A stretch of DNA of 37,176 nucleotides from contig JADHZB010000576.1 of assembly GCA_015657535.1 (NCBI GenBank), positions 1-37,176 of the forward strand. The letters are read 5' to 3'. Below the pieces are notes generated by a model. That model did not search any database and was not told where the DNA came from. It saw only the letters and a list, made by a program, of their open reading frames with translations. This document shows, in pieces, positions 12,484 to 22,757 of the stretch (within the stretch, counting starts at the first letter, position 1; every line of letters starts with the position of its first letter). The position numbers and the translations under genes were made by a program. Origin of the DNA: Nephromyces sp. MM_2019 (lineage: Eukaryota > Apicomplexa > Aconoidasida > Nephromycida).

Positions 12484-13227
12484 TTATTCTTCGTTGGAAA
12501 ATGAATTCAGATCCCAGTTAGAAAGTGCAGAGCTATAACCAGATACAGAACCATTGTATGAAGAGCTATAACCAGATACAGAACCATTGTGTGAAACTGA
12601 GTCACTTAAGTCTAAAAAGTGTTCATCTTTATTTTCAAATCTAGCTAAGGAATAATAGCCTAAAACTTGTCCAGTTTGTTCATTTACAGCTTCACCTTCA
12701 AATATAGGGTTTTGAAAATTATCGGAGTATGATCTGAACCATTCTTCTTCAGTTGAATAAATAAGATCGGGCTCATCATTTAATTTGTACAAATCATAAA
12801 CATATTCATCATCTGAATCCTGTCTATGGTTTTCACCATATCTAGATGGGTCAACATTATTAGAAATTAGGCTATTAAGCCTATTAAAGTGGATTTTTGT
12901 GTCTGTATAATTATGGGGTGAGTCATAGCTATTAGTAACTATGTCAATGAATTTAAGTTTATGTCCATCGACCATATCAAGTAGCATAGAATTCATATTC
13001 TGTTGTTCTTCATCATAATATTCCCAGTCAATTGGATTCTCTAATTCATTAAAATGGCCAATCAGGCTCTTTGTTGATTTATGATCAACACTGGTCAGAT
13101 ATTGAAAACGTTTAGTGGGGGTAGAAGTTAAATTACTTTTAATTGATTTTGTTACAATCTCTTGGCAGGGTGTATCAGTACGTTTTCGTTTCATCCTAAG
13201 ACAAAACGTAACAGGATGCCCCTCCAT
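12484..13227 (-). CDS. IWR1: Iwr1-like RNA polymerase II nuclear import factor
   Basis: A single exon of 247 aa. Iwr1 (SLC7A6OS in animals) binds assembled RNA polymerase II and guides it into the nucleus. Two family hallmarks are visible: an N-terminal strand-plus-basic segment VTFCLRMKRKR (residues 6-16), matching the LRVKRKR start of the family, and the acidic aromatic block DSDDEYVYDLYKLNDEPDL (137-155) followed by STEEEWFRSYSDN (158-170), where the family has its Iwr1 domain. The middle is low in complexity and acidic. The C terminus has an 11-residue Ser/Gly/Tyr repeat (NGSVSGYSS twice, residues 214-233) encoded by a 33-bp tandem repeat. No nuclear export signal could be assigned with confidence. 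The first ATG of the frame is used; an additional 5' exon cannot be excluded. Confidence 0.75.
   Translation of the reverse strand: MEGHPVTFCLRMKRKRTDTPCQEIVTKSIKSNLTSTPTKRFQYLTSVDHKSTKSLIGHFNELENPIDWEYYDEEQQNMNSMLLDMVDGHKLKFIDIVTNSYDSPHNYTDTKIHFNRLNSLISNNVDPSRYGENHRQDSDDEYVYDLYKLNDEPDLIYSTEEEWFRSYSDNFQNPIFEGEAVNEQTGQVLGYYSLARFENKDEHFLDLSDSVSHNGSVSGYSSSYNGSVSGYSSALSNWDLNSFSNEE
12529..12590. repeat. 33-bp coding tandem repeat in the Iwr1-like gene
   Basis: Two copies with a 33-bp period share 29 identical bases (12529-12557 and 12562-12590), each beginning AGAGCTATAACCAGATACAG. They encode the doubled Ser-Gly-Tyr motif. Exact identity points to a recent slippage duplication. Confidence 0.9.
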
Positions 13228-14148
13228 CTACTTTTCTATTGCTTATAAGCTTTAGTAGAGCATTGGATGCATGAATAGAGAATAATATCAATAATGATAT
13301 TGTAAGAGTTTGAAGAGGGTGTAAAAGGAGTTGATAAGTAAAATTAGTAAATGCTTAAATAATGAATAGCTTTAAAACTATTTATTCAGCAGTTGCAGCT
13401 ACTATAAAAAATCTAAATTACTACTGCTAGGAGGAGGTTGGAGCTTGTTATTATAAACGCATGTAGGTAGGTTAGTTCTCCAAATAGTTTTGTAATAAAT
13501 TCTTGAAAATGTATTCAACCATTTTAATTCATAAACAACTATTAGTCTATGAAATGTTTAAGGATGTGACCAAGCATTTTATAGTTTGTATAAGAAATGA
13601 TGAGTTTGCAAATTTTACATAAACCTTTTATTTTATATTTCGTATTCTTAATGAATTATTCTACTCAGGGCTTACTAGATACGTGAAACTCAAAAAAGCA
13701 TATGTGATATATGGAACATTAAATTACTATATACAGATTATTGATTAAAAATGTAAATTTGATAATAAGTTTTGTAATATATTCCTTTATCCTTGTTTCA
13801 ACACTTTTTTAGTATCAACCGATGAGATTTTTGGTTACATTATATTTCTAAATTTAAACTTTAAGATTGAGAATGTGCTTAAAATTATAAGCGATTTAGC
13901 ATTTGATTCCTGAGCTTTGTGATGCTTAAAAAAATCTAACATCTTTTTTCTGTTTTATATTAAGATTCCTGATTAATTTTTAGTTTTGGGATTATTCCAC
14001 TCTATTTAGTCAAGTAAGGCCATTTCATGTGGAAGGTAGTAATACTTGGGAATGGAAAAATGTAGCACTAACAATTATTATGCCTTATTAACTCAGATTT
14101 ATCAAGTTGAATCAATTGAGCCTACCTATCAATCATCGGCTAACAAAG
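13228..14148. other. gene-free spacer upstream of the Iwr1-like gene
   Basis: No coding exon was supported on either strand. The right part lies downstream of the small membrane-protein gene and the left part holds the Iwr1 promoter. Confidence 0.5.
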
Positions 14149-14400
14149 TCAGTATCCAACTAATTTGCTAAAAGAGTTTTTCGATTTATAACTTTTATGG
14201 ACTCACTTGAAGCTAAACCTGGTGAATGCTAGTTTAGCACCAAATAACAACACTAATATAATGACAATTTCCACTTGTAAAAAAGTTAGCCAACCCCTTT
14301 CTAGTCCCCGGCAATTCAAGAAAAAGAGTCGATGGATGCAAATTGAGTGCTTTGGTTTGTGAAGTGGCTTTAATTGTTTAATTATACACCTCTTTTCCAA
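14149..14400 (-). CDS. small basic single-span membrane protein, two exons
   Basis: The frame opens at 14400 and reaches a strong donor (GTGAGT) after 14207. Joining to 14167 across a 39-nt intron (acceptor TTTTAG, phase 2) adds Asn-Lys-Leu-Val-Gly-Tyr and a stop, giving 70 aa. Read without splicing, it stops after one more codon (65 aa), so the product differs only at its tip. The N-terminal 38 residues are basic (KRCIIKQLKPLHKPKH), and one hydrophobic span follows at about residues 42-58 (FLQVEIVIILVLLFGAKLAF). This resembles small organellar or ER membrane subunits in general layout, but I recognise no family. It is divergent with the C2-CUE gene, 285 bp between starts. The frame could be fortuitous, though the clean donor at its end supports it. 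Confidence 0.45.
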
Positions 14401-14685
14401 GATAATTTATATCCTTTAGACAATTTCTGAAAAATTTCAATAGAAATACAAAAAGAAAAACCAATAATAAGAATAAGAATAATAATAAATTTTAAACTAA
14501 CTGTAAGTACATCCTTTAAATAGACTTGAAATTGTTTCTCTTTGCATAACTAATTTTCGAAAGAACACATATTTTGACTTAATAAACAAAATCAATACTA
14601 ATCAATCTCATCAGGAGTAACCTCTCTTAAGAACAAATCAATTTATAAGTCTAAATACTGATCACTTTTTAACAGATTATTAAAG
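14401..14685. promoter_or_regulatory. possible shared divergent promoter region
   Basis: 285 bp between the start codons of the small membrane-protein gene (-) and the C2-CUE gene (+). It is AT-rich with AATAATAAGAATAAG-type runs. No specific factor site is recognised, so its regulatory role is inferred from position alone and depends on the small gene being real. Confidence 0.3.
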
Positions 14686-16197
14686 ATGTCAAAAATTGAA
14701 TTCACAATAGTTCAAGCTACTAACGTAACCCAAATGGATATTTTATCCAAATCTGATCCTTTTATAAAAGTATACAAATTGCTTTAGTAATAATTCAAAT
14801 ACACTTCCTATATCCAATTTTCATTTCTATTTTGATTTTAGTTTACTTGGCAAAATAAAAAATTCAAGACTAAAGTAGTTGATAACAACTCAAACCCATA
14901 TTTCAACTGCAGATTTATCTTACCTTTTGACGTAAGTGAAGATGTTAGAAAGGAATAAATCTGATCAGAAACACTCTCAAATTTTCATTACACACACACT
15001 ACTTACTAATTTCTATTTACATTATTCTGAATATATCACTATATATGATTATCAAAGCATCTATACATTATTTAGTCAGTTTCTGGACCCTTTAAGGCAA
15101 ATTTGGAACTATTTGACCACAATATATTTGGCCCGAATGAAAAAATTGGTGAAACAATCATTGATTTCAGAAATTATAAGGTAATTCAGCTATTCTTATT
15201 ATTAAAATTCAATTATCCTTTATCACTAAGGACTACACATCTACATATTTGCTAAGCAACCACGTTTTCTCTTATATTAATAAAAAGCATGATTATGGTT
15301 TTATTATTTATCTTGAAACCTATTGCAAATTAAATTAATAACAACAGCCTAACCAAAGTAATTCAGATACCCTTGTACTAAATAATAAACAAAGTCAATG
15401 TCAAATAGACGTAGTTTTACATATATTTGGAGAATTTTCAGGTAATTAATGTTCAATTTCTACGTATCATCTAAATGTAAAATATATCCAAATCTTTCAG
15501 AAGAAAATTCGTTCTGGAAAAAAAAGGCTGCCATGAAAAACCCATATAACTCTCCACCCTATTATAACACACCAAATGTAATTTATTATTTATTTTTCCT
15601 AAAAATATTTTTCATATATTATGACGCTCACCTAATTGGCATGAATCAATTTAACTTTCATTTCAGAATCAATTTACCAATTCATATTTTGATGTATCTG
15701 TTTTTTCATATCTATGAGACAATTCTTAACTATCAGAGTGATTATAATAAATTCGATAATATAGCAATGATTCCATCAAATATTCCATTTTATCCGAACT
15801 CTTCAAGACCTCCTACCAACCCAAACTATCAATTTAATTTTGATGGAGAAAACCCAGGTAAAATAATTATAGGACTAACAACACCAATCAACTCAATTAC
15901 CCATTTCAATAACTCACAGGATCAAAACACATAGAACAAAATCGTAATCAGTTACAAAATCCCTACCCTATTCAATATCCCAATCAACACCCGCACCAAT
16001 ACCTTGATCAAAACACTAATCAAAAAGGTCTTCATAATGGAAATATTATGAGCCCTTCCATATTAGCTCAAATGTTTCCACTAATGCCAAGTGAAAAAAT
16101 TGCTAAAGTTTTGAAAAAATGTTCCTATAACTATCATAAAGCTATACCGAAATTGCATAAAAAGTATATGAAGTATAAGCAATATAATTTCATATAG
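14686..16197 (+). CDS. C2 and CUE domain protein, Tollip-like architecture
   Basis: Eight exons in consistent phase: 14686-14769, 14842-14931, 15076-15180, 15348-15441, 15501-15577, 15667-15693, 15737-15857, 15920-16197, giving 291 aa. Residues 1-125 form a C2 domain: IEFTIVQATNV, then MDILSKSDPFIK with loop-1 acidic residues D18 and D24, NSNPYFNCRFILPF, and ANLELFDHNIFGPNEKIG with D72 in loop 3. Some calcium-ligand positions are Asn or Glu, so calcium binding may be weak. A Pro/Asn/Gln-rich linker (about 135-243) follows. Residues 244-284 resemble a ubiquitin-binding CUE domain, with the MFP motif at 251-253 and a helix ending HKAIPKL. C2 plus C-terminal CUE is the layout of Tollip, which links ubiquitinated cargo to endosomal membranes. 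The C2 call is strong, CUE is good, orthology to Tollip is inference. Confidence 0.82.
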
Positions 16198-16488
16198 CTT
16201 TTATAACTATACTTTTTATATTCCTTTGACAAAAATAAATAGAGGCCAAGATTCATACATAATATTCTGAAATAGAAGATTCTAAAACAATTCCTGATAA
16301 ATTATTTATAATAATCTTTTGTTTAATTATATATATCTCGAATCATAGTAGCTTTTGTCAAAAACTTATGTGAAAATTGCCATTAAAATCATTTCTTGTA
16401 CTTTTATTGTATGATTTTGAAAGAACCAAAGGTTTTCTTCAACATTAACCCAATATTGAAAATGGGATATTAAAATATATATCTGTTG

Positions 16489-16548
16489 TTTGTTTATAGT
16501 TAATACGTTTTTATTATATATAATAGAAACGTATTAACTATAAACAAA
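16489..16548. repeat. 60-bp near-perfect palindrome
   Basis: Two 30-bp arms meet with no spacer, and 29 of 30 pairs are complementary; the exception is 16511/16526, a T opposite G that could still wobble-pair in RNA. The outer 20 bp of the left arm (16491-16510) begins TGTTTATAGTTAATACG, and its exact complement is 16527-16546. The centre is an AT palindrome. It begins 292 bp past the C2-CUE stop, in the convergent spacer with uS17. It could form a 3' hairpin, a cruciform, or be the remnant of a mobile element; no terminal duplication flanks it that I can see. Confidence 0.9.
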
Positions 16549-17485
16549 TAAACACAAAGTCTGTTTATCTAGCCTAGCAGTATCTTTTTATCACATTCAT
16601 GATAACTGATGAAAAGCACAATCAAGTTATTTATGATACTAGGTCATTATTTTATTTACAAATGAAATTTTATCAATAATTATTAAAATTCCATGATTAA
16701 AATCTTACAAAATTTAGAGATATATTTTTCAACATTGGGTCATTTTTATAATTTATTTCAACTTTACAGTATCTGCTTTACTAGATTGTTATATATTTAG
16801 GGAAAATTAGGCACATTATTGTTTGAATAGAACATAAACCTTATATAATTAATTTTTGTTCTGGTGCTCCAATATAATAATAATATCTTTTATGTAAAAC
16901 CCTTAATTCTAATCAATGTAATAATACAGTATAGAGAATAGATCTAAATTCTTAGCTTTCGTGAAAGATAAGGCAGATATAATCCAAAGGGGCCATGAAA
17001 AATATTTTTAATATTTACTTCCAGTCTTCAATTCAAAAATAGATCCCTGAGGAAGCTTAACGTAGAGATGCATATTTATGTTTACAGATGCTTAAATAGA
17101 AATTTGCTCAAGTTCATATTATCGTTACTTAGTGGGTGTGACCTTTAGTTATCTATCAGTTTTAAGAGTAGGAATCACAGATAGATTTCAATAAATAATA
17201 CTAATATTTTAGTTAGTTGTAGATAGTTAAATTTTAAAATAAGTATTCAAGTTATAAAAAGGGAACGAGGCTTGCCAATTAATATAGCTCTTTGAAAGGA
17301 ATTACAATATAAATGAATTCCTAATTAATATAATGTTGCGGATAAAATTGATAGTCTATCCAAAAACAATTAAATCTTTTAATATCAAAATAAGTTAGCA
17401 TATTCATGTGCTATTTTCACAATTCTAAAATGGGTAATCTAACTGGAATTAGGATTTAGAGATTTCAGAAAGAGTAATTAATTAG
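16549..17485. other. convergent spacer, no gene seen
   Basis: Lies between the C2-CUE gene and uS17, which run toward each other. No reading frame of credible composition or exon chain was found. Confidence 0.45.
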
Positions 17486-18311
17486 TCATAACTTTGTATC
17501 CTTGTCTCTATAAAGTATTTTTTTTAAAGTATAATTTTTCCAAGGCCCAATCCGAAATCCCAAAGGCTGGACTTGTACCACATCTCCTAAGTTAGCCTCT
17601 TGATGCTCATCGTGGGCCCAAATCTTTTTGGTGTATCTGAATGACTTCTTGAATCGAACAACATATATGAACCTGTTTTTGAAGATATAAAATTTTATAA
17701 AATATTTTATCAAGCCCAGTTGCGAAACGAAATGCTAAATCTAATAGTTAAGCTAAGAGAATATATAATTATAAGTTGTATAAGTTGAGAAAATATTCGA
17801 ATATGAATCCTTTGATAGCTTAGGTTATGGCCTCTGTTTATATCAGTGAACTAAACAATACATACATGGGTTTCTAAGATCTATGATGTAATGTTAAGGT
17901 AGCTAATAAAGTCAGGTTCCTTAAGCCAAATTTTTCATTAATATGTATAAAAAGGTAAAATGTTATTAAAGCTTATTATATGTGAATCAGAAATACCTGT
18001 CACAAGCTACCCGTATCGATTTTGGGTGCTTATCATTCATTACATATCCTATCATTTCATTATTGGGTAGGCGATTCTTGCCATCTGTATCAATTGTGAA
18101 ATGTTATCGGATTAATTATGTTAATGCATTTAATATGGTTAGGAAGTTCTATGGTGTGTTTGATATTTATATATATATATATGTACTTGAATCTTGTAAT
18201 AAGTCTCAAATCAGTTTGTATTAGTAAGAAGGAAGGCAAGGTATATATTTTTTTAACCTGCTCTTAAGTAGCCAGCAGTGGACCTTTGCCATGCCTTGTA
18301 GTGGTAGCCAT
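17486..18311 (-). CDS. ribosomal protein uS17, organellar (mitochondrial) type
   Basis: The 3' exon 17672-17486 and the exon 18084-17997 join through a 324-nt intron (donor GTATTT, split Arg codon). They give the complete S17 fold signature: [20 protein letters not shown], then [38 protein letters not shown] and [14 protein letters not shown]. uS17 binds 16S rRNA in the small subunit. The HDE..LGDVV and KN..L..IL blocks and the bacterial-like core length (about 81 aa from M at 18055) indicate an organellar protein, most likely mitochondrial, and not cytosolic uS17. The exon is open upstream to an acceptor (GATACAG) at 18085. A 28-nt first exon at 18311-18284 (MATTTRHGK, donor GTCCAC) fits in phase and is my preferred start, but that donor is weak, so translation from 18055 remains possible. 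Confidence 0.8.
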
Positions 18312-21149
18312 AGAGGTATTTAGATAGGCAGATTGTCATAACCCAAAATAAGTACCCTAAATATATGATTCTGTTTAGTTCACAACTATATTGTCCTCAG
18401 AGTACCAGTGAATGAAATATAACTAACTAGCTCATAGAAATTTCTTACATGAGTGTTCTCGTTAAATTGGATGTTTCCAGGTATAGTTAAATTATTTTAA
18501 TTGTAATAGTGTCCATTTGTATTCTATGTTTGATACTATATTTCATTAATAATTTGGTTGATGTTCTAAGTAATAGAGTGGGTAAAAAGTTAACTCCGCT
18601 TCAATGCGTTTCAGTAATATCTTTTTTAAATTATATCACCAGAATTGTAAAGTTTTTGTTTTCTTTATAGAAAATTTTAAAGTGAAAAAAATACATGAGT
18701 TGCCAATTAAATGTGCTTTTAATTTGTACCTTTTAATGGCTAAGTTGTGACACATAGGTAGATTGAATTAAAAATAAAAAGCCCTATATTGATTAGAATT
18801 CCTAACTCCATTAAAACAAAGTCCTTTGCTTTATTTAATGCTTTGCTAAGACAACAAGCACAAACAACACATTACATCCAATGTCATCTCGTATGTCAAT
18901 ATACAATTAAAATTGGGTTAATCAATAGTATGGGCTAATTACTACGCATTTTAAATTCCCTCTTTTTTAATTAAACTGTGGGGCTCTGGTAGTATTTTGG
19001 TGCAACCTAGTACATATAGTATTAAAAAGGTACCTTAGATCTTAACTAAACTTTTCAAAATATAATTTTAGAGTTTGTAAATCATGAATGCGTATCAGCA
19101 CAATGCTGGTAAACGAATAATCAATTTAATGTCATGTGTAAATAGTACTATAACTAAAATCTCAAGTCTTTACATGAGCCCATTTCATAATTTTTCTTAA
19201 AGAGTTGAACCAAAACACCAAGCGAGTTTGTAGATATGATTGGACTTAGATCACAAACTGAGTGTAATATCCCCCTAACCTAGCCAACAAAAGAGTACAT
19301 ACACAAACTTAAATACTAGGCTGAAAAAGCAATAAAAGCAATTTAGACTTTTGTACACAAATTTAACTGATTTCACTGATTTAAACACAAATTTTGTCCA
19401 ATTCACACAAATCTGTAAATTTAAAAAAGAAGACTAAATTTACTTCAAATCGGAGATACTAAACAAGATCAGAAAATATCTTTTGTAAATTATCATATCC
19501 AAGCAAAATTTAATCCTTTTTTTTAACAAACTTTCAATTTTCAATCATTTTTTTATACAATATTAAGCTTTTTCCTGAAATAAATCAGTTTTTAACCTGA
19601 TTGTCTGCTAAGATTACAAACGAAATTATAACTTACGAAGCTACCAATCTTAAACTAACAACATATTAACTACAAGTAACGTTAAATATTTAAATCCAAG
19701 TTCATAAACTCCAACCCTCCTGAGTACTCATTAGTTTACCCTCTCAGCTTACGTCACCATACCTAGCTGAGACCTATACATCAACCTATACCAGCGCATA
19801 GCCCACGATCCCAATCGTGAGTCTAATTTAAGATATTACACTGAGCTTGAGAAGTTAAAGCTTTCTTATGTATAAAATCAATCTCCTTATGAAAATTGTA
19901 ACTTAGGCCTTTGATGAAAGTTATACTAGTGAAATTTTTACACTCTGTAATGTTTTTTATCTATTTTCATCAAACGCAGATAAAATATATGCACTTACAA
20001 AAGCCCAAGCGGGCCTATACTTAGTAAATTGATGCTAGCTAGTATTAAATGAAAGAGCTGGAGAACATGTTTAATATTTATGATATATGTGTTCATTAGA
20101 CAGCTTACTGCTTAAATTTTCAAACTAGTTGATAAATTACCCTTTGACAGCTATTGCTTTACTAATCAGATATGTAACCGGTGTAATTTATAACAATGTA
20201 CACTTTTTTTAACTCTTTTGTGCACTTGATCTACAGGGTGCCTATATTATGTAGTGAAAAATACTAGCTTTTCTCAAGAAAGGTGAAATTCTGAAATAAA
20301 TTAGTATATTCATTTCTATAGTACTTAAAACTTCAAAACGGACTACTTTCTATCTAAGAAATTTTTAAATGGCTCCATATACGAATTTTATTTTTTAAAA
20401 CTTTTGTGATTGAGTATATTTATTTACATTGATATGGATACTTTAGTTACTCTTGTCGTAAAATATCCTTACCCAGGTCTAAGTGTTTTCAATTGTTTTA
20501 TATTTCAAGAAACTAATTGGCTAAAATATTTGAAATATTAGCTTCAAAAAAAACTATAAATACAAAATCTATGCTTTTAAACTTCATCAAGTATAGCATA
20601 AATAATTTACAACTCCCTTGAGTGTATATTTAAAGCTAAAGTTTCGAAGTATATTTTGAGAGCTCACTAATCAAAATTTACAGCAAATGAAAACCTATTT
20701 TTATTTAACACTGGATTTTTGGCATATTTATATTAAAGATACCTCCAACTAATAAAATCCTATATCCTTCAAAAAGTAAGCTAGATAAGAGTTATGGTTT
20801 GAAACAACATAATTTTTTTATGTATAGCTCCTGAAGGTTTTTCACACCTATTTTAATTGCATCCAAATGCCTGCATGAGACTAAAGAAAAGAATTAGTCG
20901 ACTTAACTTTTATACGCGGGAGCTGATTTTAGCGTATCTAATTAAGTCTTTCTATTGATAAAAAGTTCTTAATCATATCTCAGATATTTTAGGTAAGAAT
21001 TGGTTTTCTTTAATAGGATTGAATTTTTATATCAATTGTAAATAATTGGAATTGATAACATCATACCAGCATTTAACATATAATAGCACCTATTTCTTAG
21101 ATATTGTAATCTTTATGGATACACTTATCATAGTTTCAATAAAATTTAA
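18312..21149. other. gene-poor region
   Basis: No exon chain could be supported on either strand. Composition is mostly AT-rich spacer with one GC-richer island at about 19680-19860, listed separately, and a short GCCC/GGGC hairpin near 20003. Old decayed members of the secreted family seen to the right may lie here but are unrecognisable by eye. Confidence 0.4.
19740..19822. other. GC-richer island with two adjacent hairpins
   Basis: A 7-bp stem CTCAGCT (19743-19749) pairs with AGCTGAG (19765-19771), and a 6-bp stem CACGAT (19804-19809) pairs with ATCGTG (19814-19819) across a CCCA loop. In AT-rich protist genomes such islands often mark structured RNAs. It does not match a tRNA or a spliceosomal RNA that I can recognise, and strand is unknown. 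Confidence 0.3.
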
Positions 21150-21255
21150 ACCAACTTGACACCACTGGGCTTAAGTGTGGTATCCCAATGCTGAAATAGC
21201 TTCAAATATTGCACAAGTGCCTCCTTTATTAGCGAGTTACTATGAGAAAGGGTAA
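21150..21255 (+). pseudogene. possible 3' relic of the secreted nine-exon family
   Basis: A short stretch resembles the C-terminal end of the two intact paralogs. One frame carries Asp-x-x-Gly-Leu-Lys, as in the SDLYGIR block of the right-hand gene. After a shift, another frame reads VWYPN, then AQVPPLLASYYEKG and a stop at 21253-21255. Compare SWFQN then ESVPPLFFREFQIYER in the gene ending at 36258. Order, spacing and stop agree, but the match is short and a frameshift is needed, so chance similarity is possible. Confidence 0.35.
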
Positions 21256-22140
21256 TGAATTATTCAACTTTTCATTAAAAAATATTATAGCTTATAGCTT
21301 TGACATACAATTATTCAACAAATAAAAAGGCCCTTAATTAGATTTGTTCACATGTCAAATTATTGTAAACTAATAAATAAAATGAATATAATAATATGTA
21401 CGAGTCCTTTCATTTGCTTTCATGTTGGAATTTTCATTGCAATTCTTATTAGCTAAAATACGAATATTATAGAAGCTTTTATTATTTACTTCTCTTGGTT
21501 TTTAAACGTTAATGTAGATTTTATTGATTTAAATTCGGATACGTACAACCAGAGTTTTTGAGATTAAATGACAGCGAAATAAGCTAAACTTATTTGATTT
21601 AGCATTTGGAACGTCTTATTTCGTATTTCATACGAAACTTAATTAGCCTTATCGAAAGTTTGAATTATTAGTGAAACCCCAAAATATTCTACTTTGAGTA
21701 TAAATAATAATTGAAGTATTCAATTATATAGAGCTTGCAGAAAAAAATTAATTTTGTCTACCATATAGAGATTCGATAAATTAAAAATTATCTATATAAG
21801 GAAGAATTTTACACTATAAAAAGCTTGATTTATTGAATGTAAACAAGTTCAGGGTTCGATAAGTAATGCTATTTATTTGATGTGAATAATGGTTGCCTTT
21901 GTTAAATTATTCTGCTTCAAGTGCAACTAATATTTAATTTTATGTAATGTAATGTCACATTGGTACATTTTGTGGTTTCTATTTATGTTTCAAATCCTTA
22001 TTGATACTTCACCTTGGCTCAAAAATTAGCCGTAGGAAGTGTTTTAAATAGTGAAAATTGGGTCTTTTGTGAATGAAATCCTTTCAACACACAAATTATT
22101 ATTTACATTCGAGCTTCCACTGTAAATAATGCAAATCCTA

Positions 22141-22189
22141 GGCTTTGATCTCGAAGCTGAGACCTGAGTCGAGGTTTTATGTTAAAGCC
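22141..22189. other. nested foldback element upstream of the left paralog
   Basis: GGCTTT (22141-22146) pairs with AAAGCC (22184-22189), and inside it CTCGA (22150-22154) pairs with TCGAG (22169-22173). The loop holds a directly repeated CTGAG. It lies about 570 bp before the left paralog's start. Whether it is transcribed is unknown. Confidence 0.3.
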
Positions 22190-22757
22190 CTGGAAATATG
22201 TACTTTTCAGATAATTCAGTCGAAGCTTAACAGAAGTTTTCTTTTTTAGCTTCTTTTGAGGTTGGGAAATTAATCAAACTAATTCTTGCTTATACAGCTG
22301 GTTTGGCTATAGAATTCTCTTGTATAATTTTAGATTATAAATAACTAAAATGTAGAATCTAGCGAGAAGAATTATCCGTAGCCATTACATAAAGTAAAAT
22401 AATAAATTTTCTCATAAATGAAATGTTAGCTAACTTCTACTTTGTATGAAGCACTAGCAATCCTAGAAATACTTCAAGATTTAAAAGAATTGATTTTTGG
22501 GGAAAATAATTTTATCAATTGTCTATCAGAAAGTTTCCAAAAAATATTTTTACTCCTTATCTTTTGATTAGTGAATAAGGCCTACTTAAAACCATATATC
22601 CACCTTTGGGAATTTTTAAGCCATTAGCCTGCTGTTATTTTAAAATCCTCACTATGTAAAATTAAGGAATTCAAAAATGATAAAAGCTTATAGATAGAAT
22701 TTAAATGAATTTATGAATCAGTCATTTTAAGAGAGCTTATAAGTGACTACAGGTCGA

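Noticed and set aside
17982..18224. 80-codon + strand frame
   Set aside because: It lies opposite the uS17 exons, which have clear family similarity on the minus strand.
22590..22620. CC-rich word before the left gene resembling one before the right gene (32943-32960)
   Set aside because: The match is under 20 bases with different distance to the start codon, and chance similarity cannot be excluded.
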